From Symbiodinium natans (Eukaryota > Sar > Dinophyceae > Suessiales > Symbiodiniaceae): a stretch of 64,000 nt of DNA. A program made the position numbers and the translations under genes. Below, one piece after another: positions 34,527 to 43,398 of this stretch. The notes beneath the pieces were generated by a model that worked only from the letters and a program-made list of their open reading frames with translations, was not told where the DNA came from and made no database searches. Within the stretch, counting starts at the first letter, position 1; every line of letters starts with the position of its first letter. Location: assembly GCA_905221605.1 (NCBI GenBank), contig CAJNDS010001002.1, positions 242,337-306,336 on the forward strand. Direction: 5' to 3'.

Positions 34527-34736
34527 ATCGCTTGTGCCAAAATGGTTTGAACCCAAAAGCACAGCCTGAACGAAGGACCCTAGCAAAGCTCGCACCCTTG
34601 CAGTTCCGTGCCTCCCTTCTTTTCATCAGTGGGCGAATCAAGGATCATTATCGAAAGGTCGATGCACATTGTGTCAGTGCATATGCCTAGCAGAGGGCAC
34701 ACACATCCCTAACTGCAAGACACGTCAAATCCCCCT
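34527..34736. repeat. Nested-element left repeat B, copy 1
   Basis: 210 bp, from ATCGCTTGTGCC to CAAATCCCCCT. I count about three differences from copy 2 at 35357-35566. Bases 34531-34545 on the minus strand resemble the dinoflagellate spliced leader end. Confidence 0.95.
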
Positions 34737-35028
34737 AACTGCAGGACACGTCAAAGCTAACTAGAAAACACTGCAAAGCCCCCTTTGAGGGCGGAGAAAC
34801 TGTACAACTCTAGCCAGGATGGCAGGCAGGGAGTTGCGGCCGCCTTAGCGGGCCCTGCCTTTGAGCATTGGGAGGGGTGGGCGGGTGCCCACGGCTCCAA
34901 ACACGCAAGGCCGCTCAAGGGCGGAGTGTCACAGTGCAAACACATGCGACATTGGTGCAGGCAGGGAGTTGTGGCCGCCGGAGCGGGCCCTGCACCCTGC
35001 ACCGTATGCCCAGGGTGGGCCGGGTGGG

Positions 35029-35356
35029 ACAAATTTTCGCACGGTGCAATGAGCCAGTGCTGCACTTCAAGGAACACACATAAAACAGCCACATTACCCG
35101 TAAAGTTGCATTCAAATATCATGGCAGGTTGCTCACCAAGGCACATCACAACAAGTTGCCGATAGTCACTACCACTTTGCATTCGCTGACCACGGAGACA
35201 TGCAGGACATGCGACAGGCAAGTGTTGGACATGTGAAACTCAAGGCATCAAAATAACTTTTGGCTTCAAACAGCGAACAAACGGCATTCCGTATTTTTCG
35301 CAAGGCATTATTGGAAGCAAGCGATAAAACACAATTCGCTCGCGAACAGTAAGCTT
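35029..35356. repeat. Nested-element right repeat A, copy 1
   Basis: 328 bp, from ACAAATTTTCGC to GTAAGCTT. I noticed two differences from copy 2 at 40172-40499. CAAGCGATAA (35318-35327) and TTATCGCTTG (35355-35364, across the junction with B copy 2) form a perfect 10-bp inverted repeat 27 bp apart. Confidence 0.95.
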
Positions 35357-35566
35357 ATCGCTTGTGCCAAAATGGTTTGAACCCAAAAGCACAGCCTGAA
35401 CGAAGGACCCTGGCAAAGCTCGCACCCTTGCAGTTCCGTGCCTCCCTTCTTTTCATCAGTGGGCGAATCAAGGATCATTATCGAAAGGTCGATGCACATT
35501 GTGTCAGCGCATACGCCTAGCAGAGGGCACACACATCCCTAACTGCAAGACACGTCAAATCCCCCT
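35357..35566. repeat. Nested-element left repeat B, copy 2
   Basis: Second copy of the 210-bp B repeat, nearly identical to 34527-34736. The low divergence means the two nested insertions are recent. Confidence 0.95.
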
Positions 35567-36913
35567 TTTAACCGAACGATTGTGGTGGACACCGTCGAGA
35601 GCAAGGCACATGCTGCTGCACCCCAGGGGTGCAACAAGCCTGTGACCCCGCCTGAGCTATGCTGCAGAGCTGAGGCCACACTCGGAACATGCCCAACACT
35701 GTGGCGCCAACAGGCGAGGGAACTGCGTACATAACTTAAGGAGTGATCACCAAAAGGGAAAACCCTTGGGGTACTGGCCGCAAGAGGTAGGCCTCAGGTA
35801 GTCGCCGAGCGTGCACCCTCCCACGTAACCACGGAACGATGGGTACCAGAGCTACACGTGCCCACTAGGGCCAGGTGGCACACATCCGCACATGTACGCA
35901 AAGCCTGCAGGAGGAGTACTGGAGCAGAGCATGAGGATTCCACACAGCACAGGACAACCGAGCGAAACACCGAAGCACCGCACATGAACCCTTGAGGGCT
36001 GATTGATTCGCGGCCGCAGAGGCGACCGTCCAGCGAGACCACGTTATGGGTGAGCGTCCTACCAGGATCAGTTACGTCTCTTGGCGGAGGGCTCATCATC
36101 CCTGAACTGGGAAGCTTGGCTGTAGGCAGGGACTAGCACTGAGTGCACCAAGGGAATGGCATCACGGCGCGCAAAACAACGGTCTTCTGCTTGGTTCCAC
36201 AACGGACAAATTGGCCGCTGGCGCAGGCACGGTGGACCTTAGTTTGGAAGGCTTGGGCGGTGCGCCAAAACATTGCTTCCGTCACAAGTGGGTCTTCAGG
36301 TGGATGCTGAGCACGTTGACCAGGATGCCACGGTCGCCTCGGACACAACAGACAAGGCATGCACTACCACTTTAGACAGCATGGCACTGTTTTCAAACCA
36401 CATGGCTCTACAGGCATGATTCCACAAGGAGGCTACCAAACATCACAAGCAGTCAGTGTTTACAAAAAGTCATGCGCTCATGATCATGGCTTTGAGCCTG
36501 CATCCTTGCATAAGCACCAATAGTCCAATGGACATATCTGGCACCATGGCCATGTTGTATGACAGCCCCTTGGCTCATACAAAGGCACCATGTGCCACTT
36601 CATGAGACCCTCATAGCCCATTGGCTGAGCAGACATTGCTCGTCTCATGCAATTGTAACATACAAAACATGTGTGAGCGCAAGCTCATGTCTTTTCTTGC
36701 TTTGCGAACTGCATCCTCATCATTAGTCCGGTTCAGCCTTGCTTTCAAGGCAACATCGCGACTTTCATCTGATATGGGTTGCAGATATTGCAAAACACAT
36801 TTGCATCGCATCCGCATCACCAGCTTGGCTCTGCCTTTGTTTCAAGGCAACATCACGACGACCATCGGATATGGGTTGCAGAAAATGCAAAACACATTTG
36901 CAATGTGCACGGC
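35567..36913. other. Downstream region of the cargo gene
   Basis: No coding sequence is supported. At about 36740-36905 a roughly 96-bp segment is duplicated in tandem with divergence (TTTCAAGGCAACATC through GCAAAACACATTTGCA). The rest is unremarkable and may be the 3' untranslated and flanking part of the gene. Confidence 0.5.
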
Positions 36914-39712
36914 TCATGAACAAGGCCCCGTAACGTGATCACGCGTCAAAGCGGAAAGACAACTGCGGGCATTGAAATTATGAGCACGGAGAAACATTTG
37001 GAGCCGCTCACTAGCGGAGGGACCCACTAGCCTGGTTAGGAGGGCCCAGTAGGACGCCATTTTACGTGGCCCCAAGAGGATCGCCTGGGGCACCGGGATG
37101 CAGCAATTGGCATCAAGGATGATGAGGGTGAATCCCTCTCCCACCAAGCTGTTGCGCACCTGCTGCAAGGAAACCTCATCATGGAAGTTGAAACCTGGTG
37201 GGACCCTAAGGCCCCACTGTTTCTGTCCAAGGTCCCGGCACTTGATGCCAGCAAGGGTGGCCCTAAGCACAACACGACAACATTGGAGAGCCAGAGAAGT
37301 GCATGCTGCAGGAGGCAGAGCTGGGCCCTCCAACAGAGCGGTCAACGGGATCGCGCGTTCCGCAACAACATAATGTGCCTGGCACAAACCTTTCTCTCCA
37401 AGGGACACCCAAATGGAGCCGCTGTCGAAGATGCGAGCAAAGGCCGCAGGACACGCAGAAGCGCTCCGAACTTCATTAACATTGTCGGCGTCACATTCAG
37501 CGAGCTTTAACACCAGGTTTGCAGCTGGCTCCTCTCCCTTCAGATGGTACACCTTCCGGAACCCACCTTTGAGCTCGGGTGCCCTGCTCGAGCCCAAAAC
37601 CGACAAATTTCGCCCATCCACATCCAGGGCGAGACGAAGGTCATCCGGGAACATGTCTTTGCCTGTCAAAAATCCTGACGCACGCAGGAGCTTTATCGAG
37701 GGCCATGCCTTTGCCTCACTGGGAGTTGTACCTTGATTGGCCTCTTGACCGGGAGCAGGAGAGATGGCGGGACCACTGCGCTGATTGACCAAGCAATTTC
37801 CGCAAATGTCAAAGTCGCAGACCCTGCATCCCCAAAGCAAGCGCCGCGTGGCGAACTCCCTTTTGCACACACTGCACCACCAATTTGGTTCAGGCGACCC
37901 AAAGGAAAGCAACGGATGACCTGAAGGACACGTGGGCCGGGCATCAAGTCTGGCCAGAAATGCCTCCGCATTCTCCGGAGTGAGCGTGACTCCCTCGCCA
38001 GATGTAGCTGAGTCACTTGAGCGGCTGACGTCTTCGGGCTCAAGCCTTTTCCGCTTAGGGGTTGGCGGACGAGGAGGCAGTGGCCGACCACCAGGCAGCA
38101 GGGCTTCAGATGTGCCGCACACGCTTTCCAGAACCAAGGCATCAGCTTCCTCAACACAAGGAGAAGCTGTGGCTTGCTTGGGGAAGCATTCAGTCCGCCG
38201 GGGAATGGAGCCCGGACCGGTAAAGACAGGCCGCGAACTTATGGGGGTTACCACTTGCTGCGTTCCATGCGTTGGCACCTTCCTGGGCAAATCAAGGACA
38301 CCTGCTGACCCCATGAAAACCCGCCTTGGTCCTGGTCGGACCTCGTCACTCATGGTGCCAGTGGGCACACCTTGAACGGAAGTCCCCGACACAGCTGGAC
38401 TTTTGTGCGAAGAGCACTTTGAGCCGAGCCCACTGGTCTGGGACAGGTGAAGGGATGGCGCACGGCTGGTACCGGCAGGGGCCTCGAGCCGCGAGTGGGT
38501 AGCCTGCTTTGCGGACGTGACAGGACCACAAGGGGAATGGCCTTTGGGCTCCGGGCTGGCCCTACCAGTATTTGATACAGCAGTTTTGGCTTCAACCCCA
38601 AAGTCATTGGTCCGAGGGCTGCAGGGAGCAGGAACTGGCTTGCCATGGGCATCATGACTCATATTGAAGTCCAGCTGTACCTCGGGGTACGGCACACTCA
38701 CAGTTTCAGTATCCGAACTACTAGGCGTAGAGCTAACCTCCTTCCGCAGGTGATCATGTTGTCTGGCGACACACACCGGTGGGACGCTTCGGCCATCAAG
38801 TTCGGATTCAACTCCATGGGGCGCCCCATCCTTCGCAGGCATCGAGCTTGAGGAAGCTTCTGAGACACCAGGACGAGTGGGTGGTGTATCCCTCACACCG
38901 CCAGTATGAAACGCTGCGTGCTCAAGCTCCTCCACTGGCTCAAGGCATGAAGTCACTGCGTGGCTAGAACGGGGCACACATGGCTGGGCATGTTGAGATG
39001 CATTCAGCTCATCGGGCCTGGGTGGCCGTTCGACGGGTTCGGCAAGAGAACTCGATTCATCAGCCTTGACCAGACGGGCCCAGACACGCTCAGGTGCACT
39101 GTGTATCGGCTCGCAAGAGTGCTCGACTTCCCCAGACGAAACAGCTCCAACAGCTTCGGTCGTATACGCTGCATCCCTATGCTGAACGGAAGGAACAGAC
39201 CCCATGCGCACAGTATCATTTAAGACTTGGCCATCAGGTTTCTCAGGCACCAAATCTTCGGCTTCACTCCCACGTAGCGCTGCACCAGACTGTGCTGTAA
39301 GGGAGGGGCCAACATTGACATGGGACCTTGCTGGACTATTAACAGGCGCACAAAGCCCAGATCCCGAGGCCGTGGATTGGCCATCAGGTTTCTCAAACCC
39401 CAAATCAACGGGATCACTCCCACGCAGCGTATCAAGAGACTGTGATGATTGGGCAATTCCCATTCTCACAGGGGCATCAGAAGCCTGGCAGCTAGGCTCA
39501 CCAAGCTCAGACCTCACAGCTTCTGAGGTTTGGATGCCAGGCTTACTGTCGGCCGGCTCATCTCCTTTAGTGGAATGTTCCCCCCTTTTGACCGCTGGAG
39601 ATGGCCCTGGGAGATCTTTCCTGAAGCGCTTGACCACACACACCGGGGCGACACCAGGGGGTATCGGGGCGGCGGGGGGCGCAGCGGGTGCAGGGGCCTT
39701 AGGAGACGCCAT
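36914..39712 (-). CDS. Zinc-finger / kinase-like cargo protein
   Basis: 932 aa, ATG at 39712, one uninterrupted exon. The first roughly 570 residues are Pro/Ser/Glu-rich and probably disordered; an EKPDGQ-ending motif (RGSDPVDLGFEKPDGQ, then RGSEAEDLVPEKPDGQ) occurs twice at about 97-162. Residues about 592-641 are a cysteine cluster, CPSGHPL, WWCSVCK, WGCRVCDFDICGNCL, as in ZZ/C1-type zinc-binding domains. Residues about 712-895 resemble a protein-kinase fold: glycine loop GGFRKVYHL, LVLKLAE with the Lys of the VAIK position (about 734), hinge-like YVVAERAIPL, CRDLGQKQWGL in the HRD place (about 821) and IILDANCC in the DFG place (about 866). The catalytic HRD Asn and DFG are not canonical, so a pseudokinase is likely. 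It is the only gene in the nested element and lies in the retroelement's orientation. A captured host gene is the simplest reading. Confidence 0.75.
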   Translation of the reverse strand: MASPKAPAPAAPPAAPIPPGVAPVCVVKRFRKDLPGPSPAVKRGEHSTKGDEPADSKPGIQTSEAVRSELGEPSCQASDAPVRMGIAQSSQSLDTLRGSDPVDLGFEKPDGQSTASGSGLCAPVNSPARSHVNVGPSLTAQSGAALRGSEAEDLVPEKPDGQVLNDTVRMGSVPSVQHRDAAYTTEAVGAVSSGEVEHSCEPIHSAPERVWARLVKADESSSLAEPVERPPRPDELNASQHAQPCVPRSSHAVTSCLEPVEELEHAAFHTGGVRDTPPTRPGVSEASSSSMPAKDGAPHGVESELDGRSVPPVCVARQHDHLRKEVSSTPSSSDTETVSVPYPEVQLDFNMSHDAHGKPVPAPCSPRTNDFGVEAKTAVSNTGRASPEPKGHSPCGPVTSAKQATHSRLEAPAGTSRAPSLHLSQTSGLGSKCSSHKSPAVSGTSVQGVPTGTMSDEVRPGPRRVFMGSAGVLDLPRKVPTHGTQQVVTPISSRPVFTGPGSIPRRTECFPKQATASPCVEEADALVLESVCGTSEALLPGGRPLPPRPPTPKRKRLEPEDVSRSSDSATSGEGVTLTPENAEAFLARLDARPTCPSGHPLLSFGSPEPNWWCSVCKREFATRRLLWGCRVCDFDICGNCLVNQRSGPAISPAPGQEANQGTTPSEAKAWPSIKLLRASGFLTGKDMFPDDLRLALDVDGRNLSVLGSSRAPELKGGFRKVYHLKGEEPAANLVLKLAECDADNVNEVRSASACPAAFARIFDSGSIWVSLGEKGLCQAHYVVAERAIPLTALLEGPALPPAACTSLALQCCRVVLRATLAGIKCRDLGQKQWGLRVPPGFNFHDEVSLQQVRNSLVGEGFTLIILDANCCIPVPQAILLGPRKMASYWALLTRLVGPSASERLQMFLRAHNFNARSCLSALTRDHVTGPCS

Positions 39713-40171
39713 CACCTATCGTAGACTGCCAGGTACCAAGCAATGACACAGTGCGCGCACCAGTGGTGGTTGTGGTTGATGCGGTACCTGATACAACTGT
39801 TACGGCCACACTGCTGACAGATTTGCTGACAGGCCGGGATGGCAGGATCCTGCTCGACAAGCGGCTCCGGCGCCGCGCGGCGTCCGCACGTGGAGCCCAT
39901 GGAAGGCTAGCAGAGGCTGATGGCCAACAGAAGGAAAACCACACCCAGGCAGAAGCCGGAACAAAAACACACGCAGGGGTGAGTGGCAGGAGTTACCGGC
40001 CCAGGGGTGCCCAAATACACAGGCGATTCGATCGCCGCTTAACCCGCGGAGGCGAGCTCCCATCCACTGCCTGCGTCACGCAGGCAGCTTGCACAGGGCC
40101 TAAGGCCAAGGTTAGAAGCAGGGCCTGTTTGAAGCGGTACCTGTTAGAGCCCCAGACCCCGGTTCACACAC
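39713..40171. other. Upstream region of the cargo gene
   Basis: Between the cargo ATG and repeat A copy 2. Plus-strand frames here are unsupported. No promoter motif is recognised; a 5' untranslated and promoter region is expected here. Confidence 0.45.
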
Positions 40172-40499
40172 ACAAATTTTCGCACGGTGCAATGAGCCAG
40201 TGCTGCACTTCAAGGAACACACAAAAAACAGCCACATTGCCCGTAAAGTTGCATTCAAATATCATGGCAGGTTGCTCACCAAGGCACATCACAACAAGTT
40301 GCCGATAGTCACTACCACTTTGCATTCGCTGACCACGGAGACATGCAGGACATGCGACAGGCAAGTGTTGGACATGTGAAACTCAAGGCATCAAAATAAC
40401 TTTTGGCTTCAAACAGCGAACAAACGGCATTCCGTATTTTTCGCAAGGCATTATTGGAAGCAAGCGATAAAACACAATTCGCTCGCGAACAGTAAGCTT
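40172..40499. repeat. Nested-element right repeat A, copy 2
   Basis: Second copy of the 328-bp A repeat. It ends in AAGCTT, after which the gag-like frame resumes with CCTCTTCCCCC. CAAGCGATAA of the inverted-repeat arm lies at 40461-40470. Confidence 0.95.
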
Positions 40500-41843
40500 C
40501 CTCTTCCCCCAGGAGGTTTCGGATTCCTCCTTGGGGCTGCGCCTGTCCTGTTGCCTTTGGCAGTAGCTGCTCTTCTAAATCCCTGAAACCCAGAGGATCC
40601 TGCTGCAACAGATTTCCGTTCCAAGGGAGATCTGCTCCTGGTGTTCGTACGGTGAGTCCATGCGCTTCGTTTGGGGCAAGCCCTTGATGGTTGTTGCATT
40701 GGTTGGAACAACGGTGTATCCAGAGAGCTGGCTGTTGGCCTTGCTTCCACATGTCGTGGGCAACCTCCTGCAAATCGGGGTTTGGAGATCCTTTGAGGTG
40801 AACCTTTAGCCAGCCGCCGTCGGCATCGTAGCTCACGGACAAAATGTCTCCCACCAGCTCCTCCTCCTTGGTCAGGCGTATCGTTTTGAAATGGTAAGTC
40901 CCTCCTACCTTCCAAGCGCTGTCCGGCAGGAGATGTATGTTGACCTCCTCGCCTGCGCTCAGTTGGTCGATGGGACTTTGGGAAGGCGTTACCTTTGCCG
41001 GTCTGCTGGATCGTGAGGGCGCCTTTGTCCGTTTTTTGGTTCGTGAAGGCGCCTTTGTCGGTTTGTTGGATCGTGAGGGCGCCTTCTGTCGCAACTGGGG
41101 GGATGACTTTGCCTTGGCTGGGCGGAAGGCGGCTGGACGCCTTCTCGGCGCCATCTCGGCCCGGGTTGGTCTCCTTCAACGCGATGAAACCCCTTGTCTC
41201 CAAGCTTGTCCTTGAACCACGTCTCTCTTCTGCGCCCCTTGTTCTTCTTGCCTCTTTTTCCTTCAAGCCTGCGTGCTGAACAAAGCTCTGTCTCTCCTCT
41301 GCTACAACTCGATCTCGACTCACTGCTGTCGGAGCGGTGTTTCGCACCTTCGTGTTGAAGACGATTGCTGGAAGAGGCAGGTGTGGGGACTCTTGTGTCA
41401 GGCTTGTGAACGTTGCTATCGACAGTAGCAAAGCGACTATGCAATTCCTCCTTGACTTCCAGCTTTGGCCCCGCGGCTTTGGAGGCTGTGCCAACCGTGC
41501 TGGTGAAAACAGCTTGTGTTTCGCCGTTTTGAGGGAAAGGCGGAGCTGAAGGTGGATTGGGACCTGCGACGTAGCCACCTTTCACAAGTATTAGGGGCTG
41601 TGTCTGTGGTAGAGGCCAGCAACTTTCTCTCACTTCCCCTGTCAAATTGCGAATTTGGGAGATCAAAAAAGCTTCTCTGCTGGGATGGACGCGGCAAGTA
41701 TTGACGGCTGATACCAAATCTTGGGTGGCCCTACAAACACCGCAGGAGATCCAATTTCCAGTTTGGAGGAGACCTCCTCGCGGTTGCTGACAGACTTGAC
41801 AATTCATCCACTTTAAGCCAAACTCTGTGATAGATCGGATCAA
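40500..41843 (-). pseudogene. gag-like region of the DIRS-like element
   Basis: Two frames are needed. From 41843 one reads a start with paired cysteines (MNCQVCQQPRGG, then ISCGVC), followed by a basic, Ser/Arg-rich stretch. Near 41000-41150 the sense moves to another frame that continues to the nested insertion: PIDQLSAGEEVNIHL, GTYHFKTIRLTKEEELVGD, DADGGWLKVHLKGSPN and ALWIHRCSNQCNNHQGL. A 33-bp minisatellite (about 41010-41095) encodes Thr-Lys-Ala-Pro-Ser-Arg repeats and may cause the shift. The second frame equals the RT frame once the nested pair is removed. Gag-like nucleocapsid function is inferred from position and basic/Cys character; I cannot assign a domain. Confidence 0.55.
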
Positions 41844-41881
41844 GTGTTCAGTTTCCTTACTCGCGTGTTCGCATCATCAAG
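41808..41881 (-). repeat. Retroelement right-end repeat (B part, 74 bp)
   Basis: Matches the last 74 bp of the 329-bp unit from CCACTTTA to ATCATCAAG, with one visible change (TTTAAGCC versus TTTATGCC). It marks the 5' end of the minus-strand element. Flanking sequence continues as TAGATGAAGCAG. Confidence 0.95.
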
Positions 41882-42269
41882 TAGATGAAGCAGTTAAGCA
41901 GGTGAAAGGTAGGAAGAAGAATAACCGTAAGACACTTCATATAGTTTTGAATTACTTGATTGAATACAAGTTGAAGGTATGTATATGTAATCAAATTATC
42001 TATGCTATTTATATATCATGGAAACTTTTAGTCCCGCAGATATCCTCATTGATAGTTTTAGTTTTCTTTGACACAAAGGTAGTTCTTATGTTAATTGTCA
42101 AGGGTTTAAGACCAAAACGATTGTTGGATTTAAACCATTGCGTGGCCTCTTCTCACAAGTTAGATATTTGCCGTCAAAAAATATGGGAAACTTACCAATT
42201 GAAATAGAATTGGTAACTAATGCTACTAATTGTATCAATTACCGCAGTCAGAATATCAAGAGATTTCGG
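41882..42269 (+). pseudogene. AT-rich coding relic interrupted by the retroelement
   Basis: Right-hand continuation of the AT-rich segment that ends at 28667. Plus-strand frames read VDEAVKQVKGRKKNNRKTL, HIVLNYLIEYKLK and, near 42138, LFSQVRYLPSKNMGNLPIEI followed by ELVTNATNCINYRSQNIK. Joining across the element puts the first of these in the same phase as KLVENN on the left, separated by a TAA. Charged helical, then beta-like character is visible, but I do not recognise the family. It stops at the palindrome array. Confidence 0.4.
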
Positions 42270-43398
42270 GAAACTCGAGCCGGCTCGAATTTTCCGAAAA
42301 ATCTCCAGGCACCAGGTCACCACAACTCGAGCAGGCTCGAATTTTCCAAAAAAAACCTACATTCTGTCATCTATGAGACCTTGGGGTCACACAGCCATGG
42401 TTTCAGCATATTTTTTAGAAAATTCGAGCCGGCTCGAATTTTCCGAAAATTCTTGAAGCTCCAGGTCTCGAAAACTCGAGCAGGCTCGAATTTTCCAAAA
42501 AAAAACCAAAATTATGTCATCTATGAGGCCTTGGGGTCACACAGCTATGGTTTCAGCATTTTTTTCAGAAAACTCGAGCCGGCTCGAATTTTCCGAAAAA
42601 TCTTGAAGCTCCAGGTCTCGAAAACTCGAGCAGGCTCGAATTTTCCAAAAAAAACCTAAATTTCAGGATCTATGGCTCCAGCAGCCCGGTAGATCCTGAA
42701 AGTTAGGTTTTTTTGGGAAAATTCGAGCCTGGTCGTGTTTCGGCAATCTACTGTGTCAGTTTTTTTTGGAAAATTCGAGCCGGCTCGAATTTTCCTAAAA
42801 TTCTTGAAGCTTTAGGTCCCAGAAACTCGAGCAGGCTCGAATTTTCCAAAAAAACCGAACTTTCAGGATCTGCCGGGCTGCTGGAGCCATAGATCCTGAA
42901 ATTTAGGTTTTTTTTTGGAAAATTCGAGCCTGGTCGTGTTTCGGCAATCTACTGTGTCAGTTTTTTTTGGAAAATTCGAGCCGGCTCGAATTTTCCTAAA
43001 ATTCTTGAAGCTTTAGGTCCCAGAAACTGGAGCAGGCTCAAATTTTCCAAAAAAACCTAACTTTCAGGATCTACCGGGCTGCTGGAGCCATAGGTCCTGA
43101 AATTTAGGTTTTTTTTGGAAAATTCGAGCCTGGCCGTGTTTCGGCAATCTACTGTGTCAGTTTTTTTTGGAAAATTCGAGCCGGCTCGAATTTTCCTAAA
43201 ATTCTTGAAGCTTTAGGTCCCAGAAACTGGAGCAGGCTCGCATTTTCCAAAAAAACCTAACTTTCAGGATCTACCGGGCTGCTGGAGCCATAGATCCTGA
43301 AATTTAGGGTTTTTTTGGAAAATTCGAGCCTGCTCGTGTTTGGGCGACCTACTGTGTCAGTTTTTTTTGGAAAATTCGAGCCGGCTCGAGTTTTCTAA
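42270..43398. repeat. Tandem array of palindrome-bearing units (150 and 200 bp)
   Basis: Units repeat at 150 bp (starts near 42271, 42421, 42571) and then at 200 bp (CTGTGTCAG ending at 42759, 42960, 43160, 43360). The core is GGAAAATTCGAGCC followed directly by its own reverse complement: a perfect 28-bp palindrome at 42768-42795, 42969-42996 and 43169-43196, with near-perfect copies elsewhere. Each 200-bp unit also has a stem-loop, CCTAACTTTCAGGATCTA with its complement about 50 bp on. The array is non-coding. Confidence 0.95.

Larger units (their letters stand above)
34527..35356. mobile_element. Nested non-autonomous element, small (830 bp)
   Basis: Bounded by the 210-bp B repeat at the left (34527-34736) and the 328-bp A repeat at the right (35029-35356). 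It shares both ends with the 5.1-kb element that follows directly. The central 292 bp contain two related GC-rich segments at about 34829 and 34960 (GGCAGGGAGTTG followed by GGCCGCC and GCGGGCCCTGC). There is no coding potential. CTT precedes it (34524-34526) and ends it (35354-35356). Its centre is not a simple subset of the large element, so it may be a different family member sharing termini. Confidence 0.85.
35357..40499 (-). mobile_element. Nested cargo element (5,143 bp)
   Basis: Runs from B copy 2 (35357-35566) to A copy 2 (40172-40499), in tandem with the 830-bp element and separated from it only by CTT. It encodes no transposase, recombinase or RT that I can see, so it is non-autonomous. 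It carries one long gene (36914-39712, minus strand). The two nested elements together are 5,973 bp, a multiple of three. Deleting them joins GIRNLLGEEE of the gag-like frame to the Lys/Arg-rich start of the RT frame without a shift. That gives a clean empty-site prediction. Whether it moves by the outer recombinase is inference from the shared CTT junctions and inverted arms. Confidence 0.85.
28671..41881 (-). mobile_element. DIRS/Ngaro-like YR retrotransposon carrying a DNMT
   Basis: On the minus strand the order is 74-bp terminal repeat (41808-41881), gag-like, [nested insertion 34527-40499], RT, RNase H part 1, DNMT-like domain, RNase H part 2, tyrosine recombinase, then A-B-A-B-A repeats (28671-29515). 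A terminus-ORFs-repeat-repeat layout of this kind is the split direct repeat of PAT/Ngaro-type YR retroelements. AAG (CTT on the minus strand) sits at every terminus and repeat junction. There are no LTRs or DDE integrase. Without the nested pair it is about 7.2 kb. It is defective: the RT palm is missing and several frames are shifted. It interrupts the AT-rich relic at 27.9-28.7/41.9-42.3 kb. Boundaries come from where repeat identity stops. Confidence 0.9.

Noticed and set aside
34527-35566. A and B repeats as LTRs of an LTR retrotransposon
   Set aside because: The arrangement is B-A-B-A with different repeats at the two ends of each element, no TG..CA ends, no primer-binding site and no integrase.
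39751-40308. Plus-strand 185-codon frame opposite the upstream part of the cargo gene
   Set aside because: It runs through the A repeat, whose translation appears again at 34785-35165, and has no domain resemblance.
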